Assembly (NCBI RefSeq): GCF_003609635.1
Contig: NZ_MCIA01000016.1
Span: 62,001-126,000, forward strand
DNA: 64,000 bases
Origin: Lacrimispora algidixylanolytica
GTDB lineage: Bacteria; Bacillota; Clostridia; Lachnospirales; Lachnospiraceae
Reading direction: 5' to 3'
Shown: piece by piece, positions 56,116-64,000 of the stretch
Layout of the letters: each line of letters starts with the position of its first letter
Numbering within the stretch: the first letter of the stretch is position 1
Program-made: the position numbers and the translations under genes
The notes under the pieces: model-generated
Databases searched by the model: none
What the model saw: the letters and a program-made list of their open reading frames with translations, nothing else
What the model was told of the DNA's origin: nothing

Positions 56116-57504
56116 CTAAAATTCTTCTAACCTTTTTCGATCCTTCTTTAATAAAATAAACGTAAGTATAAAACCTATGATTAATCCTACTGCCATAGAT
56201 AACAGCAACCCATAAAATCCCGCATCAAGTCCTTCTGGGTTAAGATAAGTAGGTATTGCAATTACGCCAGATCCACCCATAGCGTATTTCGTTGTCCCAA
56301 AGAGCCCTGATAGAGCACCACCAATACTTCCTGCAATAATGGAAGCAATCATAGGTGTTTTTAGGGGGATTAAATATCCATAAAGAGTCGGTTCACTAAT
56401 CCCCAATATACAGGTAACCCCTGCAGTGACGGCTCCTGATTTTTTAGTTTTATTCTTTAACAACACTGCTGCTGCCAGTACGGCTCCTGCCATTGCCATC
56501 TGGTTTGCTGCTAAAAGACCCATAACAGGTTCCTGTTGGAGCGTAACTAAATTATTAATAAAAATCGGAATAAATGCCCAATGCAAGCCAAACATAACTA
56601 GTACAATCCATGGGCCTCCAATTAACAGACCGGCAATCACGGGATTAAAAGAGTATGCTCCTAATACCACTTTTGAAAGAAAACTGCTCAAAAGAATCGT
56701 CACAGGCCCAACAATCCAGAAGGTTAATGGTACTATGAATAAGAGAACAAGAAGCGGTACAGCAAAAAATGAAATCACCTCAGGCATTATTTTTTTAAGT
56801 AATTTTTCCAACTTAGAACCCAAATAAACTGCAATGATCACAGGAAATACTGTAGAGGTATAATTACTTAACTTTAAAGGAATTGAAAACAGGGAATTAA
56901 TCGTGCCGTCTGCTGCTGCCAAAATAAAGGTGGGATAAATGAGACAGGCCCCTACTGCCATTCCTAAATACTGCTTCATACCAAATTGTACTGCTGCGGA
57001 AGCACCTAAAAATATAGGAAAAAAGTAAAAGATAACATTTGAAATTCCATATAACAACAGGTAGGTACTGTCCGTTTTTGTCAGCCAGCCGCTAACGATG
57101 CAAACTGCTAATATACCTTGCAGCACACCACATGCGGACAATACACCTAAAGTAGGTGTGAAAACACCAGAGATGGTACGGCTGAACATATCAAACAAGG
57201 TCTCTTTCTTTTTAACTGAATCTTTTTCCTGCGAACTATCATTATTAGAAGCCACCTCGGTTCCTAACATAGGAACTAATTCGTCATAAACCTTAGCTAC
57301 ACTATTTCCAATTACTACTTGAAATTGTCCCCCTTGTTCAATGAGTGAAATGACACCGTTCATTTTTTTAACTGCTTCCCTGTCGGCCTTTTTATCATCC
57401 CTCAATGTAAAGCGTAACCTTGTCATGCAGTGAATCACATTAGCTACGTTCTCTTTTCCACCAACTTTTTCCAGTACTTCATTTGCTAATTTTTTGTTAT
57501 CCAT
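56116..57504 (-). CDS. PTS sugar transporter subunit IIBC, beta-glucoside/sucrose family
   Basis: 462-aa phosphotransferase permease. The IIB domain (residues 1 to about 80) has the phosphorylated Cys in VIHCMTRLRFTLRD (C26). The IIC domain from about 105 has roughly ten helices. There is no IIA domain, so a IIA protein must come from another locus. It imports and phosphorylates a disaccharide or glycoside. The gene is 12 bases after a large glycoside hydrolase and downstream of the same promoter region, so the two probably handle one substrate. Confidence 0.9.
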   Translation of the reverse strand: MDNKKLANEVLEKVGGKENVANVIHCMTRLRFTLRDDKKADREAVKKMNGVISLIEQGGQFQVVIGNSVAKVYDELVPMLGTEVASNNDSSQEKDSVKKKETLFDMFSRTISGVFTPTLGVLSACGVLQGILAVCIVSGWLTKTDSTYLLLYGISNVIFYFFPIFLGASAAVQFGMKQYLGMAVGACLIYPTFILAAADGTINSLFSIPLKLSNYTSTVFPVIIAVYLGSKLEKLLKKIMPEVISFFAVPLLVLLFIVPLTFWIVGPVTILLSSFLSKVVLGAYSFNPVIAGLLIGGPWIVLVMFGLHWAFIPIFINNLVTLQQEPVMGLLAANQMAMAGAVLAAAVLLKNKTKKSGAVTAGVTCILGISEPTLYGYLIPLKTPMIASIIAGSIGGALSGLFGTTKYAMGGSGVIAIPTYLNPEGLDAGFYGLLLSMAVGLIIGFILTFILLKKDRKRLEEF

Positions 57505-57516
57505 CCTGGCTCCTCC

Positions 57517-60102
57517 TTACTGTACACGATAGCTTTTAATTGTTATACTGCCATTTATCCCAATTGGCTCAATTATCATGAACTGGGATAAAAAATCATA
57601 CCGTTCTCTTACTAAAGTAGTGGATACTTCCATACGGAACTGGTTTTTTCCATTCTTTATTGCCTTCGTCATATCAAATTCATAAGGGGGACAAATTTTT
57701 TCTCCTATGAATTCGTCATTGACCCAGAGCTTTACTCCCTCAGCTACCCCCTCTAATTTTAGTCTCACTTGTTCCGCTTTTAAGACGTCTGCATTGACTT
57801 CATATCTTATAAAACCGGCAAAATTTTCATATCCTTCAATTTCCTGTATGGGTTTTAATTGCTCTAATGTTTTGATATCCTTAAAGTCGCTAAAATCCGG
57901 ATAACAGGCAAAAGAAATTTCATAGGGCCCCGGTAGCGATTGTTCCGCAACTAGCTCTAACTCCCTAGACGGTTTTTTATCCTCATAAGAATGAGGATAT
58001 ATGAGTACCCTGGACTCATAGGGTGAAAGGTTTATATCCAGTGGTTGGTTACTTTCTATAAGACAGTTTTCCATTGCATCATAGATCAAACAATCTCCTT
58101 CACTAGGAAGCGTAACTTTTGTGTGAACCGAATTGTAAGGATGCTCATTGACAAAGAAATAAATATCTCCATCTTTATGCTCATAATGATAATACCTTAA
58201 ATAAGGCTCATAAGAATCAACAAGGACTTCTGGGAGACCATCTTGTTTAATTGTGCTTGCCAATTGCGTTTCCGATACTATTTTAAGATATTGGGAATTT
58301 CTTAACTTTTCAATTACTGCCATTGCATTCTTTCCATCACTGGTTCTGACAGGAAGCTCATTCAACCAATAGAGGGGAATCTTATGTTCTGTGAATTCCA
58401 ATAGTTTAATTAAGAAATCTGATGGCAAAGCTTCGGCATAGGGGATAACCAATCCTTTAAAGGTTTCCTGATTGATAATCACTCCTCTTTCAGTCGCCTG
58501 GGCAGCCAATAAACAGTCAATGGGAAGAATATCAAAATCAATCTGGTTTCTGGTTAGTTCTCTGGCTGGCTTTTGCAACAGCATATAATCTCCTGACCAT
58601 TCTGCCTCTCCATGATATATAATTCCCATAGGTGCTCTGTGAACTCCCCCGTTGAACAGGTGGCTTAGCCGGTTGGTATAATTCATCAACATACGAAAGC
58701 CACTAAACTGAGGATCTCTTCCATGAGCATAGAAATGGGGCGGACAATCTGCATCCGGATATTCCTTTGGATCAAACGCATGTGGCACAAAGTAGTTCAC
58801 TCCTCTTACTAGCATGTAATCAATGATCCATTTCATTAACTTGTTGCCCTCTGCCCACCCATAGGCTCCAAACACTTCACACATGGTTCGGCCTTGCATT
58901 TTAGGGTTTTGGTGCCCTAGAGACGAACCTAGTTTGCCTAATGCATAATGAAAGAATTCTCCGTCCCACCCCTCTTTTGTCTTTGATTTAAACATCCCAT
59001 TATCCATGCCTGGAAGCAATTGATGCAATACCACATCAATTCCTGCCATATCCTGATGTGCCATAGCGCGGAAGAAATGTCCGGCACCATAACCCAGACG
59101 GGAATGCGCATTATTATCCTCTATGGTATGTCCGATATATTCAATTCCATGGCTTGTACACCATTTTGAAATTCTCTTATTAAAATGTTCTGAGTACAGC
59201 TTACTCACCAGATCCATATATTCGTAGCGTATCTGGTGACCTGTTTCTCCTCCATCAATAAATAATAAAGGCAGATATTTTCCACACTCTTCTCCCCGTT
59301 TTTTGCTTATCAATTCATCTAAATCGTCCCGCCAGGGAAGGTCCATATCCACCCTGCCAATGGATCCGTTAGCACCGTGCATATTTCCAAAACGTGGTTC
59401 GTCTGAGAAAAATCCTGCTATGGTCTTTCCAAACTCATCCTTATACTTTTCATAATGGGCCTCATATACCGTATGAATCAGAACATCCGTTGCCTCTGGA
59501 ACAATGGGATTTAAATAACCTTCTGTCTCCTTTTCCCCTCCTGCATAAGTAGAGATCACAATCATGACACTCCACTCCCCCTCTTGAAGATCAAAGGTAA
59601 CCACCTTATCATCTACAACCTGGGCAGTAATATCAACTAAGGTCTCTGGGTCTACTTTCTCATACCCTGTTTTCTTTCCCAAAACTACAGCTATCAGCTC
59701 GTCCTGAGCCGTACGGTATGCATAACGTATTATAGCCTGAGCATGTGGTACCGGACCAAAAAAGTCCAAAACTTTACAGGTCAAAAACTTTTTTTGTAAA
59801 TGAGGATAATTATTTTTCACTTCACCGTTTGCAAAACCGGTTGGAAAATGGGAGTCATCCAGAATCCACATTTTCATTTCTCTTTTTTTTGCCTCTTCCA
59901 TTAGGATATCTATATCTCTCCACCACGTTGCCTTTAGAAAATCAGGATGAGGTCTTGCTTCAATGCAAAATGCTTTGATTCCAGATTCCTCAATTTTTTG
60001 AACCGTTTCCCTGAGGACATTCTCTTCTTCTCCGTGCAGCCACAGAAATGGGAGTATATAATTTCCTGTGTTACCGTCTAAAGCGTCGTTTAACCTTATC
60101 AT
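57517..60102 (-). CDS. Large glycoside hydrolase, GH106 (alpha-L-rhamnosidase)-like
   Basis: 861-aa cytoplasmic protein. The N-terminal barrel has WLHGEEENVL, EARPHPDFLKATWWRDIDILMEEAKK and MWILDDSHFPTGFANG, a pattern seen in GH106-like enzymes. It continues with GFFSDEPRFGN and YIGHTIEDNNAH, whose acidic residues are candidate catalysts. The C-terminal part (LKLEGVAEGVKLWVNDEFIG) is a galactose-binding-like jelly roll. No signal peptide is seen. Operon with a PTS permease and a divergent AraC regulator suggests it cleaves an imported phosphorylated or free rhamnoside/glycoside. Family assignment is from memory and moderately sure; the substrate is not known. Confidence 0.65.
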   Translation of the reverse strand: MIRLNDALDGNTGNYILPFLWLHGEEENVLRETVQKIEESGIKAFCIEARPHPDFLKATWWRDIDILMEEAKKREMKMWILDDSHFPTGFANGEVKNNYPHLQKKFLTCKVLDFFGPVPHAQAIIRYAYRTAQDELIAVVLGKKTGYEKVDPETLVDITAQVVDDKVVTFDLQEGEWSVMIVISTYAGGEKETEGYLNPIVPEATDVLIHTVYEAHYEKYKDEFGKTIAGFFSDEPRFGNMHGANGSIGRVDMDLPWRDDLDELISKKRGEECGKYLPLLFIDGGETGHQIRYEYMDLVSKLYSEHFNKRISKWCTSHGIEYIGHTIEDNNAHSRLGYGAGHFFRAMAHQDMAGIDVVLHQLLPGMDNGMFKSKTKEGWDGEFFHYALGKLGSSLGHQNPKMQGRTMCEVFGAYGWAEGNKLMKWIIDYMLVRGVNYFVPHAFDPKEYPDADCPPHFYAHGRDPQFSGFRMLMNYTNRLSHLFNGGVHRAPMGIIYHGEAEWSGDYMLLQKPARELTRNQIDFDILPIDCLLAAQATERGVIINQETFKGLVIPYAEALPSDFLIKLLEFTEHKIPLYWLNELPVRTSDGKNAMAVIEKLRNSQYLKIVSETQLASTIKQDGLPEVLVDSYEPYLRYYHYEHKDGDIYFFVNEHPYNSVHTKVTLPSEGDCLIYDAMENCLIESNQPLDINLSPYESRVLIYPHSYEDKKPSRELELVAEQSLPGPYEISFACYPDFSDFKDIKTLEQLKPIQEIEGYENFAGFIRYEVNADVLKAEQVRLKLEGVAEGVKLWVNDEFIGEKICPPYEFDMTKAIKNGKNQFRMEVSTTLVRERYDFLSQFMIIEPIGINGSITIKSYRVQ

Positions 60103-60369
60103 CTATACTTCCATCCTTTTTCTATGATTTTTATTTCTATGATTTTATATTAACACTATGGTTAAGGTGCCACAATATCGTAACTCTAGATGTTAAGTGA
60201 CCAAACTTCAGATGGATTACATTCCCGCCACCTTCGAAGTTCAGTCCGTTTTACAGATGAAACACTGACTAAAAAATAGGATTGACACCGACACGTAAGT
60301 TTGTTAAATTGTTGATATCATTTTGTAGCTAAATTGTCGCTTTAATCAACAGACAGAAGGGAGTTATTA
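60103..60369. promoter_or_regulatory. Divergent regulatory region with AraC-gene promoter
   Basis: TTGACA (60282-60287) and TAAATT (60305-60310) with a 17-base spacer form a likely promoter for the AraC gene; AGAAGGGAG then precedes its ATG. The remaining sequence should hold the operator for the sugar operon on the other strand. No repeat was clear enough to name. Confidence 0.55.
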
Positions 60370-61350
60370 ATGAATACCCAAAGCCTATCCATTCTTCTTT
60401 CCACCCTTACACAACATGAATTAGATTATAAAGAGGGGAATATATATGATTTTTCCAAAAATGCACTCTTTAGCAAAATCGGAAATGAGAACATCTATCG
60501 GCTGGAAGGTTACCATGAAGGAGAGTCCTTCGTCGTAAAGAAGAACTCTCGTTTTCAAAAAGTCCCTCCCCATGTACACAGTTTTGTTGAAATTAATTAT
60601 ATGTTTTCCGGAAGCTGCGAACAGATCATAAACGGCAAAACCCTGACTCTTTTAGAAGGAGAAATTATCCTAATCGACTGCGAAACAGTACATGCAATTG
60701 GGTATACCAATGAAAATGATATTATGATCAGCTTGTTAATTCACAAAGGTTATCTTAACAATACTTTTTTAAACCGTCTAAGCAACGACAGCATTATCTC
60801 ACGTTTTTTTATCAATGCCATGAATCGGAAGACCAATCATAACAACTACATTATGTTTCATTCAGCAAATAGCAGGCGCCTGCCTCTTTTTATGAACGAA
60901 TTACTATGCGAGTATTACAGCCCCTCTTTGAATTTTTCTGAAATCCTGAATAATTTATTTATCCTGGTTATTTCAGAACTGGTTAATATATTTGGACATG
61001 AGATGAATCAGAAGTTGGACACCCCCTCCCAATTTTCCATTATACCTGTGTTAAAATATATAGAAACGAATTATAAAAACAGTACTCTAAACAGTACTGC
61101 ACTTTTTTTTAATATTAATCCCAATTATTTAACTACCCTGCTAAAGCAGCATACAGGGTATCCCTATAAAGAGTTAATATTGTGCCAAAAAATGAAAGCG
61201 ACCCAAAAGCTTTTAATCAACACAGATATGTCAATAAAAGAAATTGCTCATGCAGTAGGCTACGATAACTTGACCTTCTTTTATAAGAAATTTAAAGAAC
61301 ATTTTCACTGCCTGCCAAAAGAGTACCGCGACCAAAAGCCATCTTTCTAG
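60370..61350 (+). CDS. AraC-family transcriptional regulator with cupin sensor domain
   Basis: 326-aa regulator. The N-terminal cupin has KVPPHVHSFVEINYMFSGSCEQIING and GEIILIDCETVHAIGY. The C-terminal double helix-turn-helix runs from LKYIETNYKNSTLNSTALFFNINPNYLTTLLKQ to EIAHAVGYDNLTFFYKKFKEHF. It is divergent from the glycoside hydrolase/PTS operon and is its likely activator in response to a sugar. The length is normal for the family. Confidence 0.9.
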   Translation: MNTQSLSILLSTLTQHELDYKEGNIYDFSKNALFSKIGNENIYRLEGYHEGESFVVKKNSRFQKVPPHVHSFVEINYMFSGSCEQIINGKTLTLLEGEIILIDCETVHAIGYTNENDIMISLLIHKGYLNNTFLNRLSNDSIISRFFINAMNRKTNHNNYIMFHSANSRRLPLFMNELLCEYYSPSLNFSEILNNLFILVISELVNIFGHEMNQKLDTPSQFSIIPVLKYIETNYKNSTLNSTALFFNINPNYLTTLLKQHTGYPYKELILCQKMKATQKLLINTDMSIKEIAHAVGYDNLTFFYKKFKEHFHCLPKEYRDQKPSF

Positions 61351-61403
61351 ACTTTTGCCTTTTATACTTGCTTGCCATTATGGGAATACACTTTTAGCAG
61401 TTG

Positions 61404-63023
61404 TTAACTATTCATATAAACATGCAGCTTCTTTCCATCCCATACAATCTTTTTAACCAATAATTTAACCAAAGTCCGTTTGTCTTCCATGGACAAGATG
61501 CTAGAACTTTCTTTGAGATTCCATAACGCCATAGAGAACTGGTTGATTTTAAGTTCTCTCTTTTCTTTGTCGCCTTTATTCTCTTTAAGGAGGTCTTTTT
61601 CTTCCTTTAAAGAAGTAATTTCAACGTCAAGATCCCTGATTCTTTCATTTACCCGCCTGATAAAAGCAGCTCCTAACTCTTCGTGAGACAGTGTATGAAT
61701 GAGATTGTCAATTTCACCAGTGGATTTTTTAATCTTATCTTCTAAGATTGCAGAGAAATTTTTAGATACCTGCCTTTGAAACTCACGTTTTAGTTTTTCA
61801 AGAAGTGGTAAGATACCAGCATTTTCATTCATATATTGGATTAATGATTCATAAATCATTTCGTCCGCCTGTTGACCATTGATATTCTGACAGTTACACA
61901 GTTCTAGGCCACCACGCAGCTTGCTGTTGCAGATATAATCATAGAACAGACTTCCACTTTTCCCGCTTCGCTGCTTTGCAAACATACGGTTGTTGCATTT
62001 ATCACAATAGATCATGCCAGAAAGCATAGAGTAGCCATTATGCATGAGAGCCGGTTTCTTTCCCGTGGGAATGTTATCCCTTAGAATGTCTTGTAACTCC
62101 ACCCATCTCTTACCGGATATACGACCTTTATGCTTTCCCATAGCAACAATCCATTTATCCATATCCTGCCTTGGAGCACTCTTTTTTCTATAATCTCGTT
62201 TGTTGTATGCCAACAATGCATACTTATAAGAACAATCAGACTTCTCAAAACAAACGTCCGACTGATGTCTTGTAAAATACTCCCAAGCGTCTTCATCAGC
62301 AATGCAATAAACGGGATTTTGCAAAATCTCTTTTATCCCTGGAAGAGAGAACATATTTCCATTTCTCGTCTTAATTCCCTGTTTGATTAAATACTTACTA
62401 ACACCAGAAACACTGCGAAGCTCTAAAAACTTTTCATGGATACAATCCACCACCTTCAATTCATCGGGATTGTCCTTTAGTTTACAGGCGATCTTTAATT
62501 TTCCGTCTATGACGACCTCTTGTATCTTTTCTGACGTATACCCCATAGGAGTAGTCCCACCTAACCAGCGTCCAGTACGTGCAAGCAACAGCATATTGTC
62601 TCGAACTCGCTCTGCTATGGTCTCCCGTTCTAGTTGAGCAAATACAGAAGCTATGTACATCATTGCCTTTCCCATTGGCTTTGAAGTGTCAAACTCTTCC
62701 CTGATGCAGACAAAGGAAATATTGTGATGGTTTAATTCTTCAATGAGAGAAGAAAAATCGCTTACATTACGGCTGATACGGTCCAAGCGATAGCAGACTA
62801 TGTACTGGGGTTTCATTTGTTTGATATCACGGAGCATCTGCTGAAACTGTGGCCTGTTTGTATTTTTGGCAGAAAAACCTTCATCTTCGTAAATATTTAT
62901 TTCTGCCTTACTATCTTTTAAAAGCTTATCCGAAATATAACTTTTACACATCTCAACCTGATTTTCTACACTTTCTCCCTTACCGGTATAGACGGATTTC
63001 CGGCTATAAATAAAAATCCTCAA
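61404..63023 (-). CDS. Large serine recombinase
   Basis: 539-aa site-specific recombinase. The N-terminal resolvase domain has the nucleophile Ser in IYSRKS (S10), with YRLDRISRN and QLERETIAERVRDNM. A recombinase DNA-binding domain, a zinc ribbon (MIYCDKCNNRMF...YICNSKL...CNCQN) and a coiled coil follow. Such enzymes integrate phages or conjugative elements, or act in sporulation. TTG 63023 is chosen because family members begin MRIFIYSRKS and AAAGGATGG lies upstream; the frame extends to 63068. No phage or conjugation genes and no attachment repeat were seen, so it may be a solitary remnant. Confidence 0.88.
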   Translation of the reverse strand: MRIFIYSRKSVYTGKGESVENQVEMCKSYISDKLLKDSKAEINIYEDEGFSAKNTNRPQFQQMLRDIKQMKPQYIVCYRLDRISRNVSDFSSLIEELNHHNISFVCIREEFDTSKPMGKAMMYIASVFAQLERETIAERVRDNMLLLARTGRWLGGTTPMGYTSEKIQEVVIDGKLKIACKLKDNPDELKVVDCIHEKFLELRSVSGVSKYLIKQGIKTRNGNMFSLPGIKEILQNPVYCIADEDAWEYFTRHQSDVCFEKSDCSYKYALLAYNKRDYRKKSAPRQDMDKWIVAMGKHKGRISGKRWVELQDILRDNIPTGKKPALMHNGYSMLSGMIYCDKCNNRMFAKQRSGKSGSLFYDYICNSKLRGGLELCNCQNINGQQADEMIYESLIQYMNENAGILPLLEKLKREFQRQVSKNFSAILEDKIKKSTGEIDNLIHTLSHEELGAAFIRRVNERIRDLDVEITSLKEEKDLLKENKGDKEKRELKINQFSMALWNLKESSSILSMEDKRTLVKLLVKKIVWDGKKLHVYMNS

Positions 63024-63522
63024 AATCTGATCACCATCCTTTCTTTTCACCCATATGTAGATACTCAAAATTCGATGATATGTCCCACAATAAAACCAAA
63101 ATAGAACAAGCGAAGAGACACATCAAAAGTAAAATAAAAATAACCAAAAAAAATTTTTTTTGTTTCGTAAGGCTTTAAAACTATTGGTAACATTAACTAA
63201 AAAAAATTTTTTTTTATACAAACCATTTACAAATATGCCCAGTACTGATAATATGTGCGTAATAGAAATATTTCTTTTTTATTGCGCTTAAATTCAGACT
63301 AATCTCTAAACTTCTTTGTTTTGTTAGACTAATTCTTGGTCAAACTTGAAATCCACAATCATTTTATTGGTCACATTATAAGATATATTAAATGGAACTA
63401 TGCTTTGCCATTACCAGTAAAATGGCTGACCAAACTAGGAAAGGAGGGTATCACTTCGTAATATTTATATCGTATGTAGGTAAGTATTAGTATCATGTTT
63501 TTTTAAACAGGAGGGGTATCAT
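63024..63522 (+). promoter_or_regulatory. Xylanase upstream region with A/T tracts and TTGGTCA repeats
   Basis: About 500 bases between divergent genes. Two long A-then-T tracts (about 63147-63162 and 63200-63216) should bend the DNA. TTGGTCA occurs at 63336-63342 and 63367-63373, and its complement TGACCAA at 63427-63433; these three copies could be regulator sites. AGGAGGGG lies 7 bases before the xylanase ATG. No -35/-10 pair was clear enough to name. Confidence 0.5.
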
Positions 63523-64000
63523 ATGAACAAAGTAAGTAAAAAGGTCTTATCATTTCTATTTATATTTGCGATGGGTTTTTCAAGTATCTTTGCAGGCACT
63601 ACATATGCAGCTACTGATTATTGGCAGGACTATACCGATGGAGGCGGAACCGTAAATATGGTTAATGGCTCCGGTGGTAATTTCAGTGTAAACTGGACAA
63701 ACTGCGGTAACTTTGTAGTTGGTAAAGGTTGGACTTACGGGTCTCCTAGCAGAGTCGTAAATTATAACGCAGGTTCTTTTGCTCCATCTGGAAACAGTTA
63801 TCTGACCTTCTACGGCTGGACAAGAAATTCTTTGATTGAGTATTATGTAGTTGATAGTTGGGGTTCCTACAGACCAACCGGTACCTATAAAGGAACCGTA
63901 AACAGTGACGGAGCCAACTACGATATCTACACAACCATGCGTTACAATGCTCCCTCTATTGATGGGTACCAGACATTTCCACAGTACTGGAGTGTTAGAC
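63523..64000 (+). CDS. Secreted GH11 endo-1,4-beta-xylanase, 3' part outside window
   Basis: 159 codons are visible. A signal peptide ([15 protein letters not shown]... cut near TTYAA) is followed by a GH11 jelly roll: [38 protein letters not shown], then [23 protein letters not shown] with the nucleophile Glu, and [16 protein letters not shown] with the thumb region. It cleaves xylan chains outside the cell. The acid-base Glu and any binding module lie beyond the edge. It fits with the GH43 enzyme at the other end of the window. Confidence 0.95.
   Translation, partial: MNKVSKKVLSFLFIFAMGFSSIFAGTTYAATDYWQDYTDGGGTVNMVNGSGGNFSVNWTNCGNFVVGKGWTYGSPSRVVNYNAGSFAPSGNSYLTFYGWTRNSLIEYYVVDSWGSYRPTGTYKGTVNSDGANYDIYTTMRYNAPSIDGYQTFPQYWSVR

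Noticed and set aside
61404-63023. Prophage or conjugative element marked by the serine recombinase
   Set aside because: No phage, relaxase or conjugation genes and no flanking attachment repeat are visible; the neighbours are ordinary sugar genes.
1-64000. CRISPR arrays, rRNA or tRNA genes
   Set aside because: No regularly spaced repeats and no tRNA or rRNA signatures were noticed on either strand; a covariance-model scan would be needed to exclude small RNAs.

Overview
The window looks like chromosome from a low-GC, anaerobic, spore-forming, plant-polysaccharide-degrading Firmicute, most likely of the Lachnospiraceae / Clostridium cluster XIVa type (inference). Supporting signs are GH43 and GH11 hydrolases, a YtcP/LplB-type sugar ABC transporter with a membrane-bound AraC regulator, LysM-GH18 spore-type lytic enzymes, AGGAGG ribosome sites with frequent TTG/GTG starts, and IS66 and IS256 transposase genes. 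No rRNA, tRNA or CRISPR array was seen.

1-9.3 kb: a glycan-use locus (partial GH43, two permeases, a lipoprotein binding protein, a divergent AraC-type sensor-regulator overlapping a beta-lactamase-fold hydrolase), then a small membrane protein and an anchored alpha/beta hydrolase. 9.5-19 kb: two tandem antimicrobial-peptide defence modules. The first is a two-component system plus a LanFEG-like immunity transporter. The second is a two-component system plus a MacB/Bce-type ATPase and an FtsX permease. 19-29 kb: secreted and cell-surface genes (lipoprotein, C39-type peptidase, nucleotide pyrophosphohydrolase with a zinc ribbon, duplicated LysM-GH18 proteins, YARHG lipoprotein, DUF2442) mixed with decayed genes, including a frameshifted LysM-GH18 copy, a DUF4160 remnant and an IS66 remnant.

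29-45.3 kb: the most unusual part, an AT-rich island. It encodes a secreted thiaminase I, a nucleotidyltransferase, a nucleoside-diphosphate-kinase-like protein, two adjacent cis-prenyltransferases (one with canonical motifs, one with several lost), an alkaline-phosphatase-fold hydrolase, a fused phytol-kinase-like/DUF92 membrane protein resembling VTE5+VTE6, a B12-type radical SAM enzyme and an MFS exporter. A decayed HTH-LicC-LicA gene, an intact LicA-like kinase and a geranylgeranyl-reductase-like flavoprotein follow. The gene set suggests making or salvaging, phosphorylating, reducing and exporting an isoprenoid product. I know of no described pathway with this combination.

45.8-47.5 kb: a truncated MerR gene abutting an IS256-family element whose transposase is frameshifted at an A run. 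47.7-51.4 kb: housekeeping operon (RluB/F-type pseudouridine synthase, ligA, metA). 51.6-56.1 kb: hemerythrin, YibE/F protein, purple-acid-phosphatase-like enzyme, small HMA-like protein and a 5'-truncated feoB. 56.1-61.4 kb: a sugar locus (PTS IIBC, large glycoside hydrolase, divergent AraC regulator). 61.4-64 kb: a large serine recombinase and the start of a secreted GH11 xylanase that runs off the window.
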